Program-made: the position numbers and the translations under genes
Notes under the pieces: model-generated
Databases searched by the model: none
What the model saw: only the letters and a program-made list of their open reading frames with translations
What the model was told of the DNA's origin: nothing
Part shown: positions 44,689 to 53,315 of the stretch, piece by piece
Numbering within the stretch: position 1 is the first letter of the stretch
How the letters are laid out: each line of letters begins with the position of its first letter
Origin: Hyphomicrobiales bacterium
Lineage (GTDB): Bacteria; Pseudomonadota; Alphaproteobacteria; Rhizobiales; Xanthobacteraceae
Reading direction: 5' to 3'
Assembly (NCBI GenBank): GCA_017305555.1
Contig: JAFKKM010000015.1
Location: 1 to 64,000, forward strand
Length of the DNA stretch: 64,000 bases

Positions 44689-45111
44689 CGTTTCCTCCAC
44701 ATCGCGCGTTTCTTGCGATTTGCTTTTGTTCTTACGTCCGCGCGATCACTTACGCTACGCACGATCATCAAAGACTAAAACGAAGTCGTAGTGCAATAAC
44801 AATTTGGTCCAGCGGAACGGGATGCGAGCCAAGCGGTAATCGGTTGGTGCGGCAGGGTGTTCGAAACGCCTGGAAATATAGGGTTCGTGAGGCCGCAACC
44901 GCTTCCGGTCGAGAACGGCGCACCACGAAACGGTGATAACAATGGAAGCGTCGCAGCGATAAAACATCGTGCTTCGTGAATGTTATATGCGAGCTGTCCG
45001 ATATTCACCTATGAATGAAAAATGGAAGCATTGTTGTCGCTATCGAGGAGGTGCACGGGTGCAATGTCCGATGTGCTCGGTGTTTGACGCCAGGTGACTG
45101 GCGGCGAAGCA
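44689..45111. other. Intergenic region, no gene seen
   Basis: About 420 bp between the ligase (minus) and ybaK (minus). AT-rich patches (for example GTGCAATAACAATTTGG near 44791) suggest the ligase promoter. Minus frames of 70-80 codons here lack start signals and protein-like composition. Confidence 0.5.
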
Positions 45112-45579
45112 CTACCCCTGTGTTTGGCAGACATCGACCCATTCGGCGGATGTCAGTTCGGCCATGCGCTGAGGTGAAATACGGACGGCGCTGTTGGTCG
45201 AACCTGCCGCCGGTACCACGACGTCGAAGGCTTGCAGCGAGATGTCGCAATAGACCTGAAGCGGCCTCTTCAGTCCGAATGGACAGACGCCTCCGACGGG
45301 ATGGCCGGTGATATCGACGACTTCCTCAGGCCCGAGCATCCGCGGCTTGCCGCCGAACGCCGTCTTGGCTTTCTTGTTGTCCAGTCGCGCCGTGCCTTTG
45401 GTCACCACCAGCACGTAGCGGTCGCCGATGCGCAGTGACAATGTCTTGGCGATTTCTTCCGGCTTCACGCCGAAGGCTTCGGCGGCGAGCGGCACGGTGG
45501 CCGAACTCTTGTCGGATTCGATCACTTCGAATTCCGGGGCGTGGGCCTGAAAGAACGCGCGGACGGACTCAACACTCAT
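45112..45579 (-). CDS. YbaK/EbsC-type aminoacyl-tRNA deacylase
   Basis: A 155-aa single-domain editing protein that hydrolyses misacylated tRNA. The central KTLSLRIGDRYVLVVTKGTA contains the conserved Lys, and GHPVGGVCPFGL is the family loop. Members differ in tRNA specificity (Cys-tRNA-Pro, Ala-tRNA-Pro and others), which the sequence does not settle. It lies 30 bp downstream of the haloacid dehalogenase gene on the same strand, so they are likely cotranscribed. Confidence 0.92.
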   Translation of the reverse strand: MSVESVRAFFQAHAPEFEVIESDKSSATVPLAAEAFGVKPEEIAKTLSLRIGDRYVLVVTKGTARLDNKKAKTAFGGKPRMLGPEEVVDITGHPVGGVCPFGLKRPLQVYCDISLQAFDVVVPAAGSTNSAVRISPQRMAELTSAEWVDVCQTQG

Positions 45580-45609
45580 TTTCGGTTTCCGTAGGAAAGT
45601 GACGTGGGA

Positions 45610-46350
45610 TCAACCGATCGCGACCAGTTTCGGCAGGTCGGACAACGTGGCGATGCGATGATCGGGTTCGACGTCGAGTTCGTCCATCTGCATCCGCAGC
45701 GCCTTGAACATGGTCAGCGGTGCCACGAGGTCGGTCTTGGCGCATTCGCGCGCCATCGCCTCGGGTGTGACGCGCTCGATCCACGCGACGTTCAGCCCGA
45801 ACGCCTTGGCGCCGCAGGCATCCCACGGGTTCGAGGAGACGAACAGCACGTCGGCGGGCGCGACGCCGAGTTTCTCCTCGATCAGCACATAGGCGTCGCG
45901 GTGCGGCTTGAAGATGCGTTTCGCGTCGACGCTGATGGTGGCATCGAGAATCGTGTCGAGGCCACTGTTGCGCACTAGCGCGTTCAGCATGTCGCTGCTG
46001 CCGTTCGAGAGGATCGCCAGCTTGCGGTCACGCATGGCGTCGAGCGCCGCGCGCGCGTCGGGATAAAGGTCGAGGTGAAGATATTTCTCCATGATCCGCG
46101 CGAAGGCGGCATCGTCGCGCGGCAGGCCGAGACAGCGCAGCGTATAGGCCAGCGCATCGCGGGTGATCGCGGAGAAGTCCTCATAGCGGCCCATCAGCGA
46201 GCGCAGCCAGCTATATTCGAGCTGCTTGATGCGCCAGATCTGCGTGATCATGTCGCCGTGGCCGGGAAACGTTTCCTCGGTGATGGCGGCAACAGACTGC
46301 ACGTCGAACAGCGTGCCATAGGCATCGAACACGACTGCTTTGATGGTCAC
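45610..46350 (-). CDS. Haloacid dehalogenase, type II (L-2-haloacid) or related HAD
   Basis: A 246-aa HAD enzyme. The nucleophile is D9 in FDAYGTLFDV. WRIKQLEYSWLRSLMGRYED is diagnostic for type II haloacid dehalogenases. LSNGSSDML, KPHRDAYV and VSSNPWDACGAKAFG complete the active site. The start is GTG 46350 with GGAG 7 bp upstream; no ATG fits. It would remove halide from 2-haloacids with inversion at C2, if the assignment to the dehalogenase subgroup holds. Confidence 0.88.
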   Translation of the reverse strand: MTIKAVVFDAYGTLFDVQSVAAITEETFPGHGDMITQIWRIKQLEYSWLRSLMGRYEDFSAITRDALAYTLRCLGLPRDDAAFARIMEKYLHLDLYPDARAALDAMRDRKLAILSNGSSDMLNALVRNSGLDTILDATISVDAKRIFKPHRDAYVLIEEKLGVAPADVLFVSSNPWDACGAKAFGLNVAWIERVTPEAMARECAKTDLVAPLTMFKALRMQMDELDVEPDHRIATLSDLPKLVAIG

Positions 46351-46530
46351 CGGGATTCTCCTTGGCGGATGGACGTTGTGCCGCGCCGATCTGTTGTTGC
46401 CTCGTTTTGTCATGCGTTTCAAGAACCCTGCGCGGTGGCAGCCGCGCGTCCGCGTCGCTTGTGCTGCGTGGCGGCTTCGTTACGCTGGCGAAAGAGTTTG
46501 TCGAAGAAGAAACGGATCAGGGAGCATTGC

Positions 46531-47766
46531 ATGAGCGGGGTGGCGTTCGATCTTCCGGAGGATGTGCTGACGGTGCGCGACGGTGTGCTGCGCTTCGTTG
46601 AATCGCAGGTCGCACCGCGGCTCGAACGGCACCATGGTCTGCTGGAGGACCAGCGCCGGCTCTACGATGAGACCGGGCGCTATACGCCGGAGGTGCGTGC
46701 GTTGATCCGCGAGGTGCGGATGCTGTCGGCGGAAGCCGGTTTCTACGCGATGTGCGCGCCAACGGAGCTGGGCGGTGGCGGGCTCGGTCATCTGGTCTAT
46801 TATGTCGCATGGGAGGCGATTTATCGCCGGCTCGGCGGGCAAGGCACGGTGATTCCGTGGGTGATCGCGCACTGGGCGTTCGGGCCGAGTCGTTTGCTGA
46901 CCCAGGTGACCGATGAGGCCCGCAATCGTTGCCTTGCCGGCATGATGAGCGGCGACACCTCGATGTGCTTCGGCCTGTCGGAGCCCGGCGCCGGCTCCGA
47001 CGCCAGCATGATCAAGACCCGCGCGGTGAAGACCGCGGGTGGCTGGCGCATCACCGGCCGTAAGCTGTGGACCAGCAACGCGCCCACCGCCGAATGGTGC
47101 ATCGTGTTCGCGATCACGGATGCTGAGAAAGCGGCGCGCAAGGCCGGCGGCATCAGCGCGTTCCTGGTGCCGACCGACGCGCCGGGCTTTTCCGTGGAAA
47201 GCGTGGTGCGGCTGTTCGGTCATACCGGCGGCCACGAGGGCGCGCTGGTGCTGGAAGACGTCGAGGTCGCGCCGTGGCAACTGGTCGGGCAACTGAACGA
47301 GGGTTTTAAGCTCGCGCTTTACGGCGTCTCGCTGGGCCGTGTTTACAATTCCGCGCGCGCGGTCGGGCAGGGGCGTTGGGCACTGGAGATGGCGCTCGAC
47401 TATGCCAAGCAGCGCGAAGCGTTCGGTCACGTTATCGCCGATTATCAAGGCGTATCGCTGCCGCTGGCGGAGGCCGCGACCGAACTGCACGCCGCGCATC
47501 TGATGGGATTGAACGCCGCGATGCTGCTCGACAAAGGCGACAAGGCGGTGAAGGAGTTGTCGATGGCCAAAGCCTATGCGGTGCAGGCCGGCTTCCGTGC
47601 GGTCGATCGCGCAATGCAGACCCACGGCGGCATGGGACTGACCAACGAGGTCGGCCTCGTCCACGCGTGGCACGACCTGCGCATTGTCAACATCGCCGAC
47701 GGCACCAACGAAATCCTTGCGCGCACCATCGCGCAACGCCTGCTCGCCGGTGACGTCGAGTTGTGA
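46531..47766 (+). CDS. Acyl-CoA dehydrogenase family protein
   Basis: A 411-aa flavoprotein. CFGLSEPGAGSDASMIKTRA is the FAD/substrate signature and MQTHGGMGLTNEVGLVHAWH the second. At the place of the catalytic Glu in medium-chain enzymes (IYEGT) it has NIADGTNEI with D390; some related subfamilies carry this. Start ATG 46531 has GGGAG 7 bp upstream. It is divergent from the dehalogenase gene. Substrate chain or ring is unknown. Electrons would pass to an electron-transfer flavoprotein. Confidence 0.92.
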   Translation: MSGVAFDLPEDVLTVRDGVLRFVESQVAPRLERHHGLLEDQRRLYDETGRYTPEVRALIREVRMLSAEAGFYAMCAPTELGGGGLGHLVYYVAWEAIYRRLGGQGTVIPWVIAHWAFGPSRLLTQVTDEARNRCLAGMMSGDTSMCFGLSEPGAGSDASMIKTRAVKTAGGWRITGRKLWTSNAPTAEWCIVFAITDAEKAARKAGGISAFLVPTDAPGFSVESVVRLFGHTGGHEGALVLEDVEVAPWQLVGQLNEGFKLALYGVSLGRVYNSARAVGQGRWALEMALDYAKQREAFGHVIADYQGVSLPLAEAATELHAAHLMGLNAAMLLDKGDKAVKELSMAKAYAVQAGFRAVDRAMQTHGGMGLTNEVGLVHAWHDLRIVNIADGTNEILARTIAQRLLAGDVEL

Positions 47767-47798
47767 TGTTTGATGCGTAATCGTTTGATCGTCGTCAC

Positions 47799-47892
47799 CG
47801 TCACCCTGAGGTGGTCATGCGTAGCATGACCCTCGAAGGGCGATTGTCAGCATCCTTCGAGGCTCGCTATCGCTCGCACCTCAGGATGACGG
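47799..47892. repeat. Dispersed palindromic element, family D copy 3
   Basis: CGTCACCCTGAGGTGG..CCTCGAAGGGCGA and ATCCTTCGAGGCTCG..ACCTCAGGATGACGG. It sits between the convergent acyl-CoA dehydrogenase and amidohydrolase genes and may serve as a terminator for both. Other copies lie within the 52788 and 57878 units. Confidence 0.85.
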
Positions 47893-47904
47893 CGGCTTCG
47901 CGTC

Positions 47905-48774
47905 CTACATCCCGAGCAGCTTGCGCGCGTTGGCCTTCAGGATCTTCGGGCGCACGTCGTCGCGGATGTCGATCTTGGAAAAGTCCGACAGCCAGCGATC
48001 CGGCGTGATCACCGGCCAGTCGGAGCCGAACAGCATCTTGTCCTGCAACAGCGTGTTGGCGTAGCGCACCAGGATCGGCGGGAAATATTTCGGCGACCAG
48101 CCCGAGAGGTCGATGTAGACGTTCGGCTTGTGGGTCGCGACGGACAGCGCCTCCTCCTGCCAGGGGAAGGACGGATGCGCGAGGATGATCTTCATCTCGG
48201 GAAAATCCACCGCGACGTCGTCGATATACATCGGGTTGGAATATTTCAGCCGCATTCCGTTGCCGCCGGGCATCCCCGAGCCGACGCCGGTTTGTCCGGT
48301 GTGGAACAGCGCGATCGAGCCAGCTTCGGCGATGGCTTCGTAGAGCGGATAGGCCATGCGGTCGTTCGGATAGAAGCCCTGCATGGTCGGGTGAAACTTG
48401 AAGCCCTTGATGCCGTAATTCTCGATCAGGTTGCGCGCCTCGCGCGCGCCGACCTTGCCCTTGGCGGGGTCGATGCTGGCGAACGGGATCAGCACGTCCG
48501 AATTCTGCGCCGCGAGTTCGGCCATCTCGTAATTGTTGTAGCGGCGGAAGCCGGTTTCTCGCTCGGCATCGACCGGGAAGATCACCGCGGCGATGTTCTT
48601 GGAGCGATAGTAGGCGGCTGTCTCCGGCACGGTCGGCGGATGCTTGTGCGGCGACTTGAAGTATTCCGCCATTGCCGCCTGGAAATCGTCGTAGCCGTCG
48701 TCGCCATGGGTGCCGCAGGGCTCCTCGGCATGGGTGTGGATGTCGATGGCGATGACGTCGTCGAGATTGGGCAT
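47905..48774 (-). CDS. Amidohydrolase-2 family metal-dependent hydrolase or decarboxylase
   Basis: A 289-aa TIM-barrel enzyme of the amidohydrolase-2 group, which includes gamma-resorcylate and ACMS decarboxylases. Metal-site motifs are IDIHTHAEEP at residue 10 onward, GFKFHPTMQGFYPND, ALFHTGQTG, ILAHPSFPW and GSDWPVITPDRW. GGGAG lies 5 bp before ATG 48774. Hydrolytic or decarboxylative activity on an aromatic or cyclic acid is inferred. It fits the aromatic-degradation theme but has no partner gene beside it. Confidence 0.9.
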   Translation of the reverse strand: MPNLDDVIAIDIHTHAEEPCGTHGDDGYDDFQAAMAEYFKSPHKHPPTVPETAAYYRSKNIAAVIFPVDAERETGFRRYNNYEMAELAAQNSDVLIPFASIDPAKGKVGAREARNLIENYGIKGFKFHPTMQGFYPNDRMAYPLYEAIAEAGSIALFHTGQTGVGSGMPGGNGMRLKYSNPMYIDDVAVDFPEMKIILAHPSFPWQEEALSVATHKPNVYIDLSGWSPKYFPPILVRYANTLLQDKMLFGSDWPVITPDRWLSDFSKIDIRDDVRPKILKANARKLLGM

Positions 48775-49105
48775 GGTCACTCCCTCGGGCGCGCCCTTGA
48801 AAGGGCGTCGGTAGAATAATTATATAACATAATCAAATCTGCGTGGGGCGTAAAGCGCCTTCCGTAAGAGCGTCTCAGAACCAGTGTATCCGGGTTGGCG
48901 TGGCGTCGTTTGGGTTCCATCGCGTGCGGTTAGATGTTCGGGGGGCAGCAAAATCCCCTGAATGGCGCCACCGAACATTGACAGATGCGGCGCGCGTGCT
49001 TTAGAACCCACGCATCCCGCGCGGCTTGGCCGCTGGCGGGATTATCCTTTTATTGCCAGATTCGGCCTGTCGCACACGGCCTTTCAAACGCTGTAGGATT
49101 GTCCC
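48775..49105. other. Intergenic region upstream of rpmJ, no other gene seen
   Basis: About 330 bp separating the divergent amidohydrolase and rpmJ. It should hold both promoters. An AT-rich patch near 48814-48838 lies close to the amidohydrolase start. The minus frame 48820-49011 is a shadow. Confidence 0.5.
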
Positions 49106-49231
49106 ATGAAGGTCCGTAACTCATTGAAGTCGTTGCGCAGCCGCAACCGCAACAACCGCCTCGTGCGCCGCAAGGGTCGCGTCTACGTGATCAACAAGGT
49201 GCAGCGCCGCTTCAAGGCGCGCCAGGGCTAA
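49106..49231 (+). CDS. rpmJ: Ribosomal protein bL36
   Basis: A 41-aa protein, [20 protein letters not shown] then [21 protein letters not shown]. It is the zinc-free (C-minus) form of bL36: the Cys/His zinc-ribbon residues are absent. Located in the large ribosomal subunit. It stands alone here, as in many alphaproteobacteria. Confidence 0.97.
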   Translation: MKVRNSLKSLRSRNRNNRLVRRKGRVYVINKVQRRFKARQG

Positions 49232-49364
49232 GAATCTGGCTTCGGTCGGCGCAGGCCCGCCTAAGCCGCTTTCCCCGATTTTGAAGGCTCAGCCGCTCAG
49301 CGCATGGTTCGCCGGGCGGCTTTGTCGTCTTTTCAGCGCCATAACTCATGGCTAGACTCACGCC

Positions 49365-50042
49365 ATGGCCGTGAAAGCGATTTTGCGATTCCCAGTTGCC
49401 GCCCACGCCGGTCGCGGTGTCGTGGCCGCGCTGATGCTTGCGGCGGTGCCCGTCGCCGGGCAGGCGCAGGAGACACGGCCCGCGCCGGAGAAGCCGCTCA
49501 ACCGGCAACTGGAAAAGCCGCCGGAGCCGCCGTCCAAGCTGCCCACCATCAAGGCCGATCGCGCGCGTGGACTGGATTTCCTGTTTGGCGCGCTGAAGGC
49601 GGCACCCGATGAAGCCAGTGCCAAGCATGTCGAGGCGCGCATCTGGGCGCAGTGGATTGCGACGCCGAGCGACACTGCACAACTGCTGATGACGCGAGCT
49701 AAGGTCGCCGTCGATGCCAAGCAATTCGACGTCGCGCTTGAATTGCTCGATGCCATCGTCAAGCTACGTCCCGACTACACCGAGGCGTGGAATCGGCGGG
49801 CGACGGTCTATTATCTGAAGGACGATTACGACCACGCCCTGCACGATCTCGAGCAGGTGCTGGCGCGCGAGCCGCGCCATTTCGGGGCGCTGGCCGGGCT
49901 TGGCATGATCATGCGCGATCTCGGCGACGACAAGCGTGCGCTGGATGCCTTCCGGAAGGCGCTGGCGATCAACCCGCATCTCGACAAGATTCCCGATCTG
50001 GTCAAGACGCTGACCGAAAAGGTCGAGGGCCGCGATATCTGA
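49365..50042 (+). CDS. Exported TPR-repeat protein
   Basis: A 225-aa protein with a signal peptide ending PVAGQAQET. A Pro-rich linker leads to TPR units (about residues 105-210): TEAWNRRATVYYLKDDYDHA and RHFGALAGLGMIMRDLGDDK, with the repeat-ending ALAINP. Likely a periplasmic adaptor for protein contacts. The start codon ATG 49365 gives a clean signal peptide. An MscS-type gene lies 140 bp downstream, same strand; a functional link is not shown. Confidence 0.88.
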   Translation: MAVKAILRFPVAAHAGRGVVAALMLAAVPVAGQAQETRPAPEKPLNRQLEKPPEPPSKLPTIKADRARGLDFLFGALKAAPDEASAKHVEARIWAQWIATPSDTAQLLMTRAKVAVDAKQFDVALELLDAIVKLRPDYTEAWNRRATVYYLKDDYDHALHDLEQVLAREPRHFGALAGLGMIMRDLGDDKRALDAFRKALAINPHLDKIPDLVKTLTEKVEGRDI

Positions 50043-50181
50043 TTGCGGCATGTGATGTTGCGTGCGGCGGTCGAAACGCCCTGTTCATGCCGGAATCACG
50101 TATCAAGACACGCCTGCTTGCGGGGATCGTCTAGCACATCTGAATCGCGAAGCATTTTGGCGCTATCGCAAAGGAGCTTTC

Positions 50182-52617
50182 GTGTCGCGAAAGGTTTTGC
50201 CTCTCATCGTTGCCGGGCTGTTGCTGATTGCAGGCCCGGCGCTGGCTCAGAAGGGCGCGGCTCCCGCGCACGCCGGTGCGCCGCAGGCCTCAAGCGAGGC
50301 GTTGACGCCGGAGCAGGCGCGCCGCGCGCTCGAAACGTTGCAGGACGATGCCAAGCGCGCGCAGATGATCGACACGCTGCGCGCCATCGCCAAGACAACG
50401 CCAGCGAACGACAAGACAGCGCTGACGAGTGCAAAGACCGCGCCTGCCAACACGCCGCCGGCGGCCGCTTCGGATGCCGCGAAGCCTGACGCCAAACCGG
50501 ACGCTGCCGCCGAGAAGCCGGCGTTGCCGACGCTCAATGCCGATAGCCTCGGCGCGCAGTTATTGCTGACGATTTCCGGCTGGGTTGCGGATGCGACGCG
50601 CGAGGTGACATGGGCCGCCCGCAGCGTCACGCATTTCCCGGCGCTGTGGTACTGGGTGGTCCAAACCACCACCAACCCCTACTACTACAACCTGCTGATC
50701 GATATCGCCTGGAAGTTCGTGCTGGTGTTCGGCGGTGCGTTCGCGGTGGAATGGCTGGTGTGGTGGGGGATGCGGCGGCCGCTGCAGGCGCTCGAAGCGC
50801 GCATCCCGCGTGTCGTCAAGGCGTCCACGCCAGAAGTGACGGTGTCCGATCCGCCGTCATCCGCCGAGGATCTGACGCCGGAATCCGGCAAGAACCGGCG
50901 CCGATTGAAACTGGCGCGCGCTTGGCAGTCGCTGTTGCGCCTGCCTTATGTACTGGCGCGACTGGCGCTGGAACTGGTGCCGGTGCTGGCGTTCGTCGCG
51001 GTCGCTTCGCTGATGCTGGGCACCCAGATCGGCGACGTCACCACCACGCGGCTGGTGATCCTGGCCATCATCAATGCCTACGCGCTGTGTCGCGGCTTGG
51101 TCTGTGCGGTGCGGGCGCTGGTCGGGCCGCTCGGCGTATTCTCGACGCGGGAAGATACCGCTGCTTATGTCGAGGTCTGGACCCGGCGCATCGTCACGGT
51201 CGCCGTCGCCGGCATCGCCTTCGCCAACGTCGCACTGCTGCTCGGCCTGCATCGTGTCGGCTATTTCGCGCTGGTGCGGCTGGTGATGCTTGCCGTCCAT
51301 CTGCTGGTGGTTGTCGTCATCCTGCAATGCCGTGCGCCGGTGGCGCGCGTCATCCGCGCCAAGCGCAACCAGAAGGGCGCGTTCGCGACCACGCGCAATC
51401 GGGTCGCCGGCCTGTGGCACTACTTTGCCATCTTCCTCGTCATGGCGCTGTGGGTGGTGTGGGCGTTGAATATCCGCGACGGCTATACGCTGCTGTTGCA
51501 ATACGTCGCCGGCACCGTCGCCGTGGTGGTGGTGGCGCGGCTGTTGCTGATCGTGCTGCTCAGCCTGATCGATCGCGGCTTCCGTATCAATGCCGACATT
51601 CTGCAACGCTTTCCCGGATTGGAGACGCGGGCGAACCGCTATCTGCCGCTGTTGCGCCGCGTCGCCTCCTGGGTGGTGACAGCGCTGGCCGTCGTCGCGC
51701 TGCTGCAAGTGTGGGGCGTCGATACCGTGGTGTGGTTCTATGGTGGCCAGATCGGCAGTCGTCTGCTCTCGGCCGTCGTGACCATTGGCATTGCCGTGGT
51801 GATTGCGGTCGCGATCTGGGAAGCGCTCAACGCGCTGATGGATCACCAACTGGCCGCGCTGACCCGCGATGGCCACGCGGCGCGCGCGGCGCGGCTGCGT
51901 ACGTTCCAGCCGATGCTGCGCACCGCGCTGTTGTGCGTCATCCTTACGGTGGTGGCGCTGACGGCGCTCAGCGAGATCGGGGTCAACATCGCGCCGCTCT
52001 TGGCCGGTGCCGGTATCGTCGGCATCGCGGTCGGCTTCGGTTCACAGAAACTGGTGCAGGACCTGATCACCGGGTTGTTCCTGCTGCTGGAAAACGTGGT
52101 GCAGGTCGGTGATTTTGTTACCGTGTCAGGATTGTCTGGCACGGTGGAGAATGTCTCCATCCGCACCATCCGGCTGCGCGCCAGCGACGGCTCTGTGCAC
52201 ATCGTGCCGTTTAGTGCCGTCACCAGCGTCACGAACGCCAGTCGTGGCGCCGGCAACGCGGCGGTCAATGTCAGTGTCTCCTACAAGGAAGACACTGATC
52301 AGGTCGGCCAGTTGCTGAAGGACATCGTCAAGGAGATGCGCGAGGAGGCGGAATACAAGCCGCTGATCCGCAGCGATCTCGAATTGTGGGGCGTCGACAA
52401 GGTCGACGGCACGATGGCCACGCTCGTCGGGCAAATTCGCTGCACCCATGGCGGACGCTGGCCGGTGCAGCGCGAGTTCAATCGTCGCATGAAGCTGCGC
52501 TTCCAGGAAAATGGCATCGAGATCGCCAGCAACAGCCAGACGATCCTGTTGCAGGCGCCGGTCCCGGTGGAGATCGAGACGCCGCCGGCATCGTCGCAGC
52601 GCCGTGCGGCGGGATAG
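50182..52617 (+). CDS. MscS-family mechanosensitive channel with large N-terminal region
   Basis: An 811-aa channel of the larger MscS types. The signal peptide ends AGPALAQKG. An Ala/Lys-rich periplasmic stretch follows, then about ten membrane helices. The MscS core VGIAVGFGSQKLVQDLITGL lies at about residues 612-631, followed by VVQVGDFVTVSGLSGTVENV and the cytoplasmic beta domain VNVSVSYKEDTDQVGQ. The start is GTG 50182 with AAAGGAG upstream; an earlier ATG would misplace the signal peptide. It would release solutes on osmotic downshock. Confidence 0.9.
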   Translation: MSRKVLPLIVAGLLLIAGPALAQKGAAPAHAGAPQASSEALTPEQARRALETLQDDAKRAQMIDTLRAIAKTTPANDKTALTSAKTAPANTPPAAASDAAKPDAKPDAAAEKPALPTLNADSLGAQLLLTISGWVADATREVTWAARSVTHFPALWYWVVQTTTNPYYYNLLIDIAWKFVLVFGGAFAVEWLVWWGMRRPLQALEARIPRVVKASTPEVTVSDPPSSAEDLTPESGKNRRRLKLARAWQSLLRLPYVLARLALELVPVLAFVAVASLMLGTQIGDVTTTRLVILAIINAYALCRGLVCAVRALVGPLGVFSTREDTAAYVEVWTRRIVTVAVAGIAFANVALLLGLHRVGYFALVRLVMLAVHLLVVVVILQCRAPVARVIRAKRNQKGAFATTRNRVAGLWHYFAIFLVMALWVVWALNIRDGYTLLLQYVAGTVAVVVVARLLLIVLLSLIDRGFRINADILQRFPGLETRANRYLPLLRRVASWVVTALAVVALLQVWGVDTVVWFYGGQIGSRLLSAVVTIGIAVVIAVAIWEALNALMDHQLAALTRDGHAARAARLRTFQPMLRTALLCVILTVVALTALSEIGVNIAPLLAGAGIVGIAVGFGSQKLVQDLITGLFLLLENVVQVGDFVTVSGLSGTVENVSIRTIRLRASDGSVHIVPFSAVTSVTNASRGAGNAAVNVSVSYKEDTDQVGQLLKDIVKEMREEAEYKPLIRSDLELWGVDKVDGTMATLVGQIRCTHGGRWPVQREFNRRMKLRFQENGIEIASNSQTILLQAPVPVEIETPPASSQRRAAG

Positions 52618-52626
52618 CAATTTGAG

Positions 52627-52710
52627 CGTCATTGCGAGGAGCGAAGCGACGAAGCAATCCAGTTCTTGCTTCGTGGCTTTCTGGATTGCTTCGCTTCGCT
52701 CGCAATGACG
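52627..52710. repeat. Dispersed palindromic element, family C copy 4
   Basis: CGTCATTGCGAGGAGCGAAG..CGAAGCAATCCAGT paired with TTCTGGATTGCTTCGC..CTCGCAATGACGG, the most regular copy of family C. It starts 7 bp after the MscS stop. Confidence 0.9.
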
Positions 52711-52727
52711 GTCAAATTGACGGTCTT

Positions 52728-52970
52728 CGTCATGGCCGGGCTTGCCCCGGCCATCCACGTCTTTGAACCGGCAATGTCCTGGAGCGTGATCGGCTTGAAT
52801 TGAAGCGCGTGCGTCATCCTGAGGAGCGAGCGAAGCGAGCCTCGAAGGATCGCCGCCGTCGCCCTTCGAGGCTGTCGCTGCGCGCCAGCACCTCAGGGTG
52901 ACGACCTCGGATTTAGCCTCCAAATCATGCTCTAGAACGTGGATGCCCGGCACAAGGCCGGGCATGACTG
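52728..52970. repeat. Family B element split by an inserted family D unit (copy 5)
   Basis: The left half CGTCATGGCCGGGCTTGCC..CATCCACGTCTTTG and the right half GAACGTGGATGCCCGG..GCCGGGCATGACTGG are separated by about 165 bp holding a complete family D unit. This nesting shows that the D unit arrived second. Confidence 0.75.
52788..52932 (-). repeat. ~145-bp repeat, inverted copy 1
   Basis: The reverse complement reads GAGCATGATTT, then the family D unit, then CTTCAATTCAAGCCGATCA. It is almost identical to 57878-58026 but inverted. The pair flanks sorB-sorA-pyk-DUF1036-DUF1244-gapR. Confidence 0.85.
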
Positions 52971-52980
52971 GCGATGCAGG

Positions 52981-53304
52981 CTAATAATTCTCCGTCAGAT
53001 ACTCGACGATCTTCGGAATATCGCCTTCCTCGATCGGCGCGCCGTAGACCTTGATCATCTTGTTGACCTCGGCGGTCCAGAAATCCTTTTTGAATTTCGG
53101 GCCGCGCGGCTGGGTCTGGATGTAGTCCGACGAGTGGCACGCCGTGCAGTTGTTCATCACCACGTCGCGGTTGGTGCCCGGCTTGAAGGTCGCTGTTTCC
53201 TGCGGCAGCGTGATCTTGAGCGGCTTGGCCTGAGCAATGGCGGCAAGGCCCATGCCGGCCGCGAGCGTGAGGGCTGCGGCAGCGAGGCGCATCGATACTT
53301 TCAT
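52981..53304 (-). CDS. sorB: Sulfite dehydrogenase cytochrome c subunit SorB
   Basis: A 107-aa periplasmic c-type cytochrome. The signal peptide ends AIAQAKP; the heme site is C53-T-A-C56-H57, and M83 in NKMIKVYG is the probable distal ligand. AGGAG lies 8 bp before the ATG. It lies 11 bp downstream of sorA on the same strand, so it forms the SorAB heterodimer and receives electrons from sulfite oxidation. Confidence 0.94.
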   Translation of the reverse strand: MKVSMRLAAAALTLAAGMGLAAIAQAKPLKITLPQETATFKPGTNRDVVMNNCTACHSSDYIQTQPRGPKFKKDFWTAEVNKMIKVYGAPIEEGDIPKIVEYLTENY

Positions 53305-53315
53305 AGTTGTTCTCC

